Part shown: in pieces, positions 8,133 through 15,984 of the stretch
Position numbering within the stretch: the first letter of the stretch is position 1
Layout of the letters: the number at the start of each line of letters is the position of its first letter
NCBI GenBank assembly: GCA_007121375.1
Contig: SKLX01000037.1
Coordinates: forward strand, 1 to 19,949
DNA length: 19,949 nt
Direction: 5' to 3'
Source: Bacillota bacterium
GTDB lineage: Bacteria > Bacillota > Dethiobacteria > SKNC01
Notes under the pieces: model-generated
Databases searched by the model: none
Seen by the model: the letters and a program-made list of their open reading frames with translations, nothing else
Told to the model about the DNA's origin: nothing
Position numbers and translations under genes: made by a program

Positions 8133-8783
8133 ATGAAGGAAAATACCCTGGAAAGAGCCCTCCAGGCAATCAGAGAATATTACCAGGACCAGGGGATGGC
8201 CAATGAATTAGGCTTTGGCCAGCGCCCTGCCCTCCTTATCGTGGATTTTCAACAGGGGATCACAGATCCCGGGCGTCCAGGGGGATGTAATCTGGATGAT
8301 CCCATTGAAAATACCCTGGTTCTTTTAAACAAAGCCCGGGAGAAAAAAATACCCATTTTTTTCTTTACCTTATCTTACCACCCCACCCTCTTTGACGGGG
8401 GAATGCTGGTAAAGAAGGTTCCCCTCCTTTCCAATTTTAAATACGGCACCGACAACGTAAACCTGGATCCCCGGCTAAAGCCTGAGGCTGATGAACCGAT
8501 AATAATAAAAAAATATGCTTCCTGTTTCCACGAAACTCTCCTTTCCACCCTTTTAACGTTGAAGCAGGTTGACACCCTGATTATAACGGGATGTATTACC
8601 AGCGGCTGCATCAGGGCTACGGCCAATGATGGACTGCAGAATGGATTTCGACCCATTATACCCCGGGAATGTGTAGGAGACCGGGCTCAAATTCCCCATG
8701 AAGTCAACCTTATGGACATCCATGCCAGGTGCGGTGATGTTCTGCCTTTGGAGCGGGTAATAGATTACCTGGACTCTTTATAA
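8133..8783 (+). CDS. Isochorismatase-family cysteine hydrolase, N-carbamoylsarcosine-amidase type
   Basis: This cytoplasmic hydrolase family uses an Asp-Lys-Cys triad on amides or ureido groups. In the 216-aa product the candidates are Asp38 (LLIVDFQQG), Lys126 or Lys127 (IIIKKYASCF) and Cys159 in GCITSGCIRATA (153-164). The cis-peptide segment before the nucleophile is conserved. The TSGCVRATA-like signature and the roughly 30-residue N-terminal extension resemble N-carbamoylsarcosine and maleamate amidohydrolases more than nicotinamidase. The ATG has GGGAGG 8 nt upstream. It is first of three closely spaced genes: a CBS protein (39-nt gap), then an MttB-family methyltransferase. The pairing suggests an amide-bearing, N-methylated substrate, but the substrate is not shown by the sequence. 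No creatininase or hydantoinase is nearby. Confidence 0.88.
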   Translation: MKENTLERALQAIREYYQDQGMANELGFGQRPALLIVDFQQGITDPGRPGGCNLDDPIENTLVLLNKAREKKIPIFFFTLSYHPTLFDGGMLVKKVPLLSNFKYGTDNVNLDPRLKPEADEPIIIKKYASCFHETLLSTLLTLKQVDTLIITGCITSGCIRATANDGLQNGFRPIIPRECVGDRAQIPHEVNLMDIHARCGDVLPLERVIDYLDSL

Positions 8784-8822
8784 CCCAAAAAATAAGCCAG
8801 TAAGGGCAGAAAGGAGTTTAAC

Positions 8823-9332
8823 ATGAAGGATATTCAGGTTAAAGATATCATGAATACTGATGTGGTATACGTAAAACCCCAGGACTCTTTAAAAAAAGTA
8901 GTTCAAATTTTAGACAAGCACAATTTTAAAGGCCTGCCCGTGGTAGATGAGAAAAAAAAGGTAGTGGGCATTGTTACCGAGAGGGATATCCTTAAGTACA
9001 CCCGCTGGGTGATAGGCCAACCTGTTAAAGACCTGCGTCAGCTTTTCCGTGAAGGAGAGGAGGAAGTGGCTAAATCCGAGCATGCTGTGGGGCAAAGGGC
9101 CGTGGATGTGATAGAGCTGGTAGCCTCCGTAACAGTAGGAAACCTTATGACCGAGGCTGTGTTTGTTGAAAAGGGAGACCTCCATGTTTTAAAACTGGTA
9201 AAGATGATGAACGAAAATGACATTAACCGGATACCCATCGTCAATGAAAGGAAAGAACTCATCGGGATTGTTACCCGGGAAGACATACTGAAGGTTTTTG
9301 AAATGTGTTTTGAGAACTACCAGGATTCTTAA
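8823..9332 (+). CDS. Two-CBS-domain protein
   Basis: A stand-alone 169-aa CBS pair. CBS1 spans about 5-60 (VKDIMNTDVVYVKPQDSL then GLPVVDEKKKVVGIVTERD). CBS2 spans about 104-160 (VGNLMTEAVFVEKGDL then RIPIVNERKELIGIVTRED). A charged helical insert of about 40 residues lies between them. CBS pairs usually bind adenine nucleotides or S-adenosylmethionine and act as energy or ligand sensors on a partner. There is no catalytic or DNA-binding domain here. GGAG precedes the ATG. It sits between the amidase and the methyltransferase with short gaps (39 and 20 nt), so co-transcription is likely. It may regulate one of them, although CBS proteins are common and position alone is weak evidence. Confidence 0.93.
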   Translation: MKDIQVKDIMNTDVVYVKPQDSLKKVVQILDKHNFKGLPVVDEKKKVVGIVTERDILKYTRWVIGQPVKDLRQLFREGEEEVAKSEHAVGQRAVDVIELVASVTVGNLMTEAVFVEKGDLHVLKLVKMMNENDINRIPIVNERKELIGIVTREDILKVFEMCFENYQDS

Positions 9333-9352
9333 ATGATTGGAGGTAATAAACC

Positions 9353-10810
9353 ATGAAAAAAGAATACTATGGGGGTTCCTATAATGTATTGTCCCAAAAG
9401 GATATTGTTGAAATTCATGAAACCTCCATGAAAATATTATGGGAAGTAGGCTTTGACCTTACTTATGTCCCCGCCCTGGAACTCCTTGAAAAAAACGGTG
9501 CCACCGTAGACTGGCAGAAAAAAAAGGCTTACCTGCCGCCAAAACTTGTTTCTCGCTGTATTAAACTGGCCCCCTCGGAAATCACCTTTTACGGGCTGGA
9601 GGAAGGAAAGGAAATAGTACTGGGGGGAAGCCGGGTCCATTACGGCACAGGAGGAGTCGCCCTTTATGTCCTGGAAACTGACCGGGAAAGAAGACCTGCC
9701 CTTCTTCAGGATATTGCTTCCTTTGCCCACCTATCCGATAAACTGGATTATGTGGATTTTTATATAATACCTACCAACCCTTACGATATTAACATTAACA
9801 GCCTGGACATTAATTGTTTCTACCAGGCCCTTAGAAATACCGGCAAGCCGGTAATGGGAGGGGTGTTCAGTAAAAAGGGCCTTCAGAGGGTCATCGAGCT
9901 TTCTTCCCTTATAGCGGGGGGTATGGAAAAGCTTCAGGAAAGGCCTTTTGTTGGGTTTATAACCTCCATTACCAGCCCCTTGAAAGTAGAAGACGACCGG
10001 GCAGAAATTTTATTCGAAGTAGCCAGGCACGGCCTACCCCTGGTAATTACTGCCGCTCCCATAGCCGGAGCCACCTCACCCCTTACCATGGCCGGGACTC
10101 TGGCCCAGCAAAATGCCGAATCTCTGATAGGAGTTGTCCTGGCTCAGCTGGTCAATCCTGGAACTCCTGTGTTTTACAGTGCTGTTCCCTGCACCATGGA
10201 TATGCGTTCCGGCTCTTTTCTCATGGGCAGTATCCAATCAGGATTAATGAATGCCGCCGTTAGCCAGCTTTCATACCATTACCACCTTCCCAGCTATATT
10301 ACCGTGGGAGTGGCTGACTCAAAGCTACCCGATGCCCAGGCAGCTTATGAAAGTGCTACCACCTGTATGCTCTCGGGACTGGCGGGAGGCAATTTTATTC
10401 ACCAGGCCTTCGGCCTTCTGGATGGAGCTTTAACCATCTCCTATGCCAAATTTGTTATAGATAATGATATTGTAGGAAAGTGCCTGCGGGCCCTGAAGGG
10501 TATCGTTATAAATCCCGACACTCTGGCCTTTGATGTTATTGCTAAGGTTGGAGAAGAAGGGGGAGACTTTTTAACCCAGAAACACACTTTAAATCATTTA
10601 CACACCGAGGAATATATACCTAAGGTTAGCTTCCTCCAGGACTATGAAACCTGGGTCAAAGTAGGGGAAAAGGATGCCTGGCTTAAAGCTGAAGAAATCG
10701 CTAAACAAATCCTGGAGGAACCCGGGGAAACCTATATTCCCCAGGAAGTGGATAACAAAATTCAATCCCGGTTCCAGGAGCTGGTCCAGCTTAATAGTGT
10801 AATGGCCTGA
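9353..10810 (+). CDS. MttB superfamily corrinoid-dependent methyltransferase, non-pyrrolysine
   Basis: MttB-type enzymes move a methyl group from a methylated (usually quaternary or tertiary) amine to a corrinoid protein. The 485-aa product covers the full family length, with the typical N-terminus (LSQKDIVEIHETSMKILWEVG), the middle segment ITAAPIAGATSPLTMAGTLA and the late segment LPDAQAAYESATTCMLSGLAGG. The frame contains no internal TAG, so it is not a pyrrolysine enzyme. It is more like the glycine-betaine, proline-betaine or carnitine methyltransferases of anaerobes, but which one cannot be read here. No corrinoid protein (MtbC/MtqC type), second methyltransferase or RamA-type activase is in the window, so partners must be encoded elsewhere. 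GGAGG precedes the ATG. It is the last gene of the operon, with a terminator 28 nt after the stop. Confidence 0.92.
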   Translation: MKKEYYGGSYNVLSQKDIVEIHETSMKILWEVGFDLTYVPALELLEKNGATVDWQKKKAYLPPKLVSRCIKLAPSEITFYGLEEGKEIVLGGSRVHYGTGGVALYVLETDRERRPALLQDIASFAHLSDKLDYVDFYIIPTNPYDININSLDINCFYQALRNTGKPVMGGVFSKKGLQRVIELSSLIAGGMEKLQERPFVGFITSITSPLKVEDDRAEILFEVARHGLPLVITAAPIAGATSPLTMAGTLAQQNAESLIGVVLAQLVNPGTPVFYSAVPCTMDMRSGSFLMGSIQSGLMNAAVSQLSYHYHLPSYITVGVADSKLPDAQAAYESATTCMLSGLAGGNFIHQAFGLLDGALTISYAKFVIDNDIVGKCLRALKGIVINPDTLAFDVIAKVGEEGGDFLTQKHTLNHLHTEEYIPKVSFLQDYETWVKVGEKDAWLKAEEIAKQILEEPGETYIPQEVDNKIQSRFQELVQLNSVMA

Positions 10811-10837
10811 TTTCCTCTACCCCTTAACATGTTATTT

Positions 10838-10868
10838 ACCCTTCCCCAGAAGGGTTTTACTTTTTATA
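10838..10868 (+). terminator. Terminator of the amidase-CBS-mttB operon
   Basis: ACCCTTC (10838-10844) pairs with GAAGGGT (10849-10855) around a CCCA loop and is followed by TTTACTTTTT. The hairpin lies between the convergent stops at 10810 and 10857, and its tail overlaps the last codons of the permease gene. On the minus strand the tail is not T-rich. Confidence 0.7.
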
Positions 10869-12707
10869 ATAATCCCCCAGGGAAGAATACCTTGCCGACA
10901 AGAGGATCAGGCTCCTCAAGGTCCGGGAATCCACGGCATGGTGCCACATTTTTTCAAACCTTTCCTCCTGAAGAATCTCCTGGATAAAATATAAAAGGCG
11001 CAGCTGCAGGTCCTTATCTTCTTCCCGTCCCACCAGGATAATAACTCCCTTGACCTCAGGGACCTCTTCCCCGAACTTAATACCCTTTTTGTTTCGGGTA
11101 ATTAACAGGAAGGGCTTTTTTGCCTCTTCCAAAGAAAGGTGAAGGATAACGGCATTTTTCTTAATTTGCGGAATTATCTCCCGGCACTTTTTTAAAAGCT
11201 GAACATGTAAAAAATCCCGGCTAATACCCAATTTTTCTGACATTTTAGCTGAAGCTTCCTCCAGAAATTCTTCCAGGGAAAGGACTTCTTCAAAATCAAG
11301 AACAAGGCTATCCTCGATAATTTCCTCCGATTCAACCTCTACCTGGTCCCTTTCTTCAATTATTTTCTTCAGCTCATATTCCAAAAGGCCTTCCGTCAGT
11401 TTCTCATCGGTTATGTTTTCCAGTATGTGGGCCAAGGCACTCTCCCACCTTCCTTTAAAGCGACCATAGAAAAAATAGACCAAAAAACCTACCAGGATAA
11501 ATAGAAGGCTGTTAAGAATTGCCTCCATGCCCATCCCCAAAATCAAAACAATAAAACCAATTATGCCTGTAATTTGCAACCAGGGATAAAGGGGAGCCCG
11601 ATAGGTAGGCCAGTAATTGGCCAGGCGGCTTTCCCTGATTACCACTAGGGACAAGTTAGCCAAAATATAGGTTAAAATCATTACTGTAGAGGCAGCCTTC
11701 ACCAGGGCCTCAAAGTCCAAAAGAATGGCCCCTATAATTATTAAGCCGGTAATAAGGACCGAAGAATAGGGTGTGCCAAATTTATGGTGCACTCGGGAAA
11801 AAACTCCCGGGAAAAGGCCATCCCTGCTTAACCCAAGGGGGTAACGGGAAGCAGACATGATCCCTGCATTGGCTGTGGAAGCAAAAGCCAGAATGGCTGC
11901 AACCCCTAAAGCAATGGCACCCATTGAACCAAGGAATGCTTCAGCTCCATCGGAAAGGGGGGTTAGGGAATCATTTAAAACCTGGTGATCTAAAAGACCC
12001 GATGTAATAAGGACTGCTGCTACATAAAAGGCACTGACTACTCCAAAGGCCAGGAAAATTCCCAGGGGGATATCACGGGAAGGGTTGGTAACCTCTTCAG
12101 ATATACTCGCAACCTGTAAAAGCCCCCCATAGGAGACAAAAACCAGGCCGGCTGCAGAAAATACTGCCATCACTCCCTGGGGAGCGAAGGGCTGGTAACG
12201 GATCGGGTCCACATAGAATATGCCCCCCACCACATAAAAGGCTAACAAGGCTAACAGGCCAAATACCATAATCAGCTGGGTTTTACCCGAAGCCTTAACT
12301 CCAATAATATTAAAAAGGGTAAAAAAAACACACAAGACAATGCCTGCTACCTGGGGATCTACCTCCACAATCATGGCCGTAAAGGTGGACATACCCACCA
12401 GGGCGAAGGCACTCTTTAAACTTAAAGACAGCCAGCTCAAGATAGCCGCCACGGTACCCGCCATGGGACCCAGGCTCCGGGTAATAAAAAAGTAATCTCC
12501 ACCGGCCCGGGGCATGGCGGTAGCCATCTCGGCAATGCTTAATATAGCCGTCATGGATAAAAGCCCTGCCAGGAGATAAGAAAGGACTACCGCTGGTCCT
12601 GCCTGGGAATGGGCATAACCGGGCAAAATGAAAAGGCCTGAGCTGATCATGGCCCCAGCGGCAATGGAAAATATGTGGATCATACTAAGGTTCTTTTTCA
12701 GTTCCAT
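10857..12707 (-). CDS. APC-family amino acid permease with C-terminal EIIA-like regulatory domain
   Basis: Residues 1-415 form about 12 membrane helices of an APC-superfamily transporter. The usual N-terminal signature is present (IAAGAMISSGLFILPG, 15-30), as is the motif SISEEVTNPSRDIPLG (201-216). Residues 416-470 are a charged linker. Residues 475-605 look like a PTS EIIA (type 2) fold of the kind fused to antiporters and other carriers: an EEFLEEASAKMSEKLGI helix, PFLLITRNKKGIKFG, VKGVIILVG and a helical end. The usual Pro-His of the phosphorylation site is not evident; His523 (VILHLSL) lies in the region but aligns uncertainly. The domain call comes from pattern only, and a USP-type domain is less likely. 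The substrate is unknown, probably an amino acid or amine. GGAGG lies 7 nt before the ATG. It is last in a four-gene minus-strand run. Confidence 0.88.
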   Translation of the reverse strand: MELKKNLSMIHIFSIAAGAMISSGLFILPGYAHSQAGPAVVLSYLLAGLLSMTAILSIAEMATAMPRAGGDYFFITRSLGPMAGTVAAILSWLSLSLKSAFALVGMSTFTAMIVEVDPQVAGIVLCVFFTLFNIIGVKASGKTQLIMVFGLLALLAFYVVGGIFYVDPIRYQPFAPQGVMAVFSAAGLVFVSYGGLLQVASISEEVTNPSRDIPLGIFLAFGVVSAFYVAAVLITSGLLDHQVLNDSLTPLSDGAEAFLGSMGAIALGVAAILAFASTANAGIMSASRYPLGLSRDGLFPGVFSRVHHKFGTPYSSVLITGLIIIGAILLDFEALVKAASTVMILTYILANLSLVVIRESRLANYWPTYRAPLYPWLQITGIIGFIVLILGMGMEAILNSLLFILVGFLVYFFYGRFKGRWESALAHILENITDEKLTEGLLEYELKKIIEERDQVEVESEEIIEDSLVLDFEEVLSLEEFLEEASAKMSEKLGISRDFLHVQLLKKCREIIPQIKKNAVILHLSLEEAKKPFLLITRNKKGIKFGEEVPEVKGVIILVGREEDKDLQLRLLYFIQEILQEERFEKMWHHAVDSRTLRSLILLSARYSSLGDYYKK

Positions 12708-12755
12708 ATCTCCACCTCCCCTCCAAAATCCGGATTTACCATATAAATGAACCCT

Positions 12756-13481
12756 TTATCCATGTAAACCCATCAGGGCCATTAAAGCAGAGAGGAAAGA
12801 TACAGTCAAAGGAATGGTCAGGGTATCCAGGCCCTTTTTAGTTAAAGCTTCTACTACTCCTCCTGCCAGGGACAAGATAAAAGCCCCGGCCAAAAGGCCC
12901 CCCGGGGAAATATCCGTCATAAAATACCAGCTTACAATAAGGGCTGGCCAGGAGGTAAGAACAAAGGCCAGGAACCCCTCCAGGCTCTTACCTTCATCAA
13001 AGGGGGGCTGGGGCAGGTTCCTTTTACCGTACTTCTTGCCCAGGAGGGCTGCCGCCGCATCCCCCACTCCCCAAACCACAATTCCTGTGGCCACATGATA
13101 CTTCCACCCCGGCCCCAGGCCTCCCCAAAAAAAGGCGATTAGCCCGGAAAATACTATTCCCGCATAAAATAGCTGCTGGGGTATCTGACTTTCCCGAGGT
13201 ATTCTGTCAAAAAACTTACTTTTAATCCAGGGTATTTGCCGCAAGACATAGGATAAATAAGATCCCGGTAAAAATAAGACTGCGGCGGTGGCTGCCGACA
13301 CATACCAGGTTTCAAAGACATATAAAAAAAGGAAGATGGATAAACTCCCCAGTATGTGATAAGATTTTCTAACTATTTCGGGGGGATAACCCGGAACAAA
13401 GCCTAACAGGATATTTCCCCCCACCACTGCCCCGTAATATATTATAATAATTAATATTCCTGCCAGGTCCTTTTCTACCAT
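12756..13481 (-). CDS. Phytol/dolichol kinase-type CTP-dependent membrane enzyme
   Basis: An integral membrane protein of 241 aa with about 7 hydrophobic segments. It contains the CTP-transferase/kinase signature GVGDAAAALLGKKYGK (138-153) followed by GKSLEG (164-169), with RKSYHILG near the second helix. These mark the SEC59/VTE5-like group (dolichol kinase, phytol kinase), related to phosphatidate cytidylyltransferase. The likely reaction is CTP-dependent phosphorylation of a polyprenol or similar lipid alcohol. The acceptor is not evident. The ATG at 13481 is preferred because GGAAGGGG lies 6 nt upstream; the ATG at 13502 has no such site. It lies 44 nt after typA and 48 nt before the permease, so co-transcription is plausible. 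Confidence 0.85.
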   Translation of the reverse strand: MVEKDLAGILIIIIYYGAVVGGNILLGFVPGYPPEIVRKSYHILGSLSIFLFLYVFETWYVSAATAAVLFLPGSYLSYVLRQIPWIKSKFFDRIPRESQIPQQLFYAGIVFSGLIAFFWGGLGPGWKYHVATGIVVWGVGDAAAALLGKKYGKRNLPQPPFDEGKSLEGFLAFVLTSWPALIVSWYFMTDISPGGLLAGAFILSLAGGVVEALTKKGLDTLTIPLTVSFLSALMALMGLHG

Positions 13482-13524
13482 AGCCAACCCCTTCCCTGCC
13501 ATCCATTAAATGAAATGATAGGTT

Positions 13525-15348
13525 CTAACTCCGGCGAAGAGCCTTCTCACGCAAATTACGGTCAAGGATTTTTTTGCGCATGCGGATAGATTCCGGGGTT
13601 ACTTCAATTAATTCATCCTCTTCGATATACTCCATGGCCTGCTCCAGGGTAAAAACTACCGGTGGAGTCAGTCGAATTCCTTCATCAGCGGCACCGGCCC
13701 TAATATTGGTAAGCTGTTTTTTCTTGCAGGGATTAATATCCAGGTCCCCGGGCCGGGAATTTTCTCCTACTATCATTCCCCCATAAACATGGTCCCCAGG
13801 CTTAATAAAAAGGGCTCCCCGGTCTTCCGCCTGGAATATACCATAAGCGGTGGCTTCGCCATCCACTGAAGCAACAAGAACCCCGTGTCTCCTACCAGGA
13901 ATCTGTCCTTTCCAGGGACCGTATTTATCAAAGAGATGGTGCATAATACCCTCTCCCCGGGCTTCCGTCAATAACTCGGAACGAAACCCCATTAATCCCC
14001 GGGCAGGTATTACAAATTCAAGCTTAACACTGTGTTCTCCTGCCGGCTGCAGGTTAATCATTTCCCCCCGCCGCAGGCCCAGGCTTTCAATAATGCGCCC
14101 GGAATAAATCCTGGGCAGAATAATAAAGACTCTTTCGTAGGGCTCCCAGAATTCTCCCTCCACTTCCTTCAAAATAGGAGCAGCCCTGGAAATTTGCAGT
14201 TCATAACCTTCCCGGCGCATGTTTTCTACCAGGATGCCCAGGTGTAAATCTCCCCGTCCCGATACTTGAAAAGTATCAGGAGAATCCCCTTCTTCTACCT
14301 TGAGGCTAACATTGGTTTCCGCCTCTTTTAATAAGCGGCTTCGCAGCTGGCGGGAGGTAACATATTTGCCTTCTTTACCGGCAAAAGGGCTGTCGTTGGT
14401 CATAAAATCTATCCTCACCGTAGGTTCATCAATAGAAAGCATGGGTAAAGGAGAAGGATTCCCGGGACCGCTGATGGTTTCCCCGATATAGACCCCACTT
14501 ATTCCTGCCACGGCTACTATATCCCCGGCATAAGCCTTATCCGTCTCCCGGCGCTCCAGGCCCTGGTAGGTCCACAGCTTGCTAATTTTATGGGTCTCCA
14601 CCCGGCCATCCCTCTTGCAAAGGCTGATGGCCTGTCCTGATCCCAGGGAACCATGGAGGATCCTGCCTATACCAATTCGGCCCACATAGTCATTGTAATC
14701 CAGGGTATTGATCTGCAACTGCAGTTTTCCCCGGGGGTCTCCCTGGGGAGGAGGGATCTCGTTAAGAATAAGGTCAAATAAGGGCTGCAGGTCCTCCCCC
14801 GCCTCATTAAAATCTAAGGTGGCCGTCCCCTGGAGAGAAGAGGTATAAACTACTGGGAAATCCAGCTGCCAGTCCTCGGCTTCCAGTTCTACAAACAGGT
14901 CAAATATTTCATTTAAAACTTCATCGGGGCGTATATCGGGACGATCTATCTTGTTAATAGCAACTATAATACGAAGCCCCACCTGTAAAGCTTTCCGCAG
15001 GACAAACTTGGTCTGGGCCATGGGCCCATCAAAGGCATCCACCAGGAGCAGGGCCCCATCCACCATGCGCAGGACCCGCTCTACTTCCCCTCCAAAATCC
15101 GCATGACCCGGTGTGTCTACAATGTTAATCTTGGTATTACCGTAATTAACTGCCGTGTTTTTGGAAAGAATGGTAATGCCCCTTTCCCGCTCCAGGTCGT
15201 TAGAATCCATTACCCGTTCAACCACCTTCTGATTTTTCCTGAATATTCCCGACTGGCGCAAAAGGCCATCTACCAGGGTGGTTTTACCATGGTCAACATG
15301 GGCAATAATAGCGATATTTCTGATATTCTCTCGTCTAATTCCTTCCAA
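13525..15348 (-). CDS. typA: Translational GTPase TypA/BipA
   Basis: TypA is a ribosome-binding GTPase of the EF-G/LepA group, linked to stress and low-temperature growth and to ribosome assembly. Visible motifs are IIAHVDHGKTTLVDGLL (G1), DLERERGITI (G2 region), VDTPGHADFGGEVERV (G3) and NKIDRP (G4). TypA-specific C-terminal blocks follow: GRGDLHLGILVENMRREG, ARGLMGFRSELLTEARG and NIRAGAADEGIRLTPP. From the TTG at 15348 the length is 607 aa, usual for the family. This start has GGAGG 8 nt upstream. The ATG at 15363, 4 nt after the preceding stop, lacks a site at normal distance, although it would give only 5 more residues. The gene follows the LOG-like gene directly. Confidence 0.96.
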   Translation of the reverse strand: MEGIRRENIRNIAIIAHVDHGKTTLVDGLLRQSGIFRKNQKVVERVMDSNDLERERGITILSKNTAVNYGNTKINIVDTPGHADFGGEVERVLRMVDGALLLVDAFDGPMAQTKFVLRKALQVGLRIIVAINKIDRPDIRPDEVLNEIFDLFVELEAEDWQLDFPVVYTSSLQGTATLDFNEAGEDLQPLFDLILNEIPPPQGDPRGKLQLQINTLDYNDYVGRIGIGRILHGSLGSGQAISLCKRDGRVETHKISKLWTYQGLERRETDKAYAGDIVAVAGISGVYIGETISGPGNPSPLPMLSIDEPTVRIDFMTNDSPFAGKEGKYVTSRQLRSRLLKEAETNVSLKVEEGDSPDTFQVSGRGDLHLGILVENMRREGYELQISRAAPILKEVEGEFWEPYERVFIILPRIYSGRIIESLGLRRGEMINLQPAGEHSVKLEFVIPARGLMGFRSELLTEARGEGIMHHLFDKYGPWKGQIPGRRHGVLVASVDGEATAYGIFQAEDRGALFIKPGDHVYGGMIVGENSRPGDLDINPCKKKQLTNIRAGAADEGIRLTPPVVFTLEQAMEYIEEDELIEVTPESIRMRKKILDRNLREKALRRS

Positions 15349-15356
15349 ACTCTTTG

Positions 15357-15361
15357 CCTCC
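15357..15361 (-). promoter_or_regulatory. Ribosome binding site that decides the typA start
   Basis: GGAGG, read on the minus strand, overlaps the upstream ATG (15361-15363) and stands 8 nt before the TTG at 15348. If the ATG is used instead, this sequence is coding. Confidence 0.5.
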
Positions 15362-15367
15362 ATCTTT

Positions 15368-15856
15368 TTAAGAATTCAATTCTTCCTTCCTCTTTTTGGC
15401 TAACTTAAAAATCTTCTCTACTGCTTCCCCGGCTCCCTCTGCCCGGGGAATAATCTCTTCCCCCCGGGGGTTTTTGATATCCCAGGTTTTAAGGCCCACC
15501 ACAGGAACCCCCGCCTTTAAAGAAAGGCCTATTTCGGAAAGGGTGCCATAGCCACCGCAAAGGGCAATCACCCCGTGGCAGGAACGGGCAATCACTGCAT
15601 TTCGGGCATCATTTAACCCTGTAACGATGGAATAAGTCAGGTAGGGGTTTTGGTCTTTCCGGTGGGTACCGGGTAAAACTCCCAGGACCACTCCCCCCTC
15701 CTGGCGGGCTCCCCGGGAAGCTCCTTCCATTATCCCTCCCCGGCCGCCGCAAAGGAGAACAGCCCCTCTCCTGGCAATCTCCCGGCCCACTTCTTCTGCC
15801 AGCTGGTATTCTTCGGAACTACAGTCCCCTGCTCCGATAATTCCAATATAGTACAA
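15368..15856 (-). CDS. LOG-like/TIGR00725-type Rossmann-fold nucleotide-binding protein
   Basis: The 162-aa product begins YYIGIIGAGDCSSEEY. It carries the paired glycine motifs LLCGGRGGIMEGASRGA (34-50) and CGGYGTLSEIG (100-110), with TGLNDARNAVIARS (79-92) between. This is the SLOG/lysine-decarboxylase-like fold. LOG enzymes cleave nucleoside 5'-monophosphates to base and ribose phosphate through PGGxGTxxE. Here the motif is CGGYGTLSE, so the glutamate is kept but the leading proline is Cys. Function within this short subfamily is not established. The start is a TTG at 15856 with GGGGG 7 nt upstream. It heads the four-gene run with typA, whose start region lies 4-19 nt past its stop. Confidence 0.85.
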   Translation of the reverse strand: MYYIGIIGAGDCSSEEYQLAEEVGREIARRGAVLLCGGRGGIMEGASRGARQEGGVVLGVLPGTHRKDQNPYLTYSIVTGLNDARNAVIARSCHGVIALCGGYGTLSEIGLSLKAGVPVVGLKTWDIKNPRGEEIIPRAEGAGEAVEKIFKLAKKRKEELNS

Positions 15857-15902
15857 AATTACGCCCCCTTAACCCCTAATAGCCCTTTAAACTCCTAAGG
15901 AT

Positions 15903-15911
15903 AGTATAACA
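15903..15911 (-). promoter_or_regulatory. Extended -10 promoter for the LOG-typA gene run
   Basis: TGTTATACT on the minus strand is an extended -10 (TGn-TATACT), about 47 nt before the TTG at 15856. No good -35 was found at 16-18 nt. The 128-nt gap 15857-15984 holds nothing else I can support; a clear terminator after tupC was not seen. Confidence 0.45.
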
Positions 15912-15984
15912 TATACTTCAACTTAAAAAATAAAAGTGGCAGGAAAAATAAGGATTCCATAGAAGGAGTTTAATATATTTTTAT

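Noticed and set aside
8133..8783. Nicotinamidase (PncA) or plain isochorismatase
   Set aside because: The TSGCIRATA signature and N-terminal extension fit the N-carbamoylsarcosine/maleamate amidase group better, although the substrate remains open.
9353..10810. Possible pyrrolysine-containing trimethylamine methyltransferase
   Set aside because: The reading frame runs at full family length with no in-frame amber codon, and no pyl genes are in the window.
12726..12737. 12-bp palindrome AAATCCGGATTT between the kinase-like gene and the permease
   Set aside because: It is short, has no loop, T run or clear promoter overlap, and such palindromes arise by chance.
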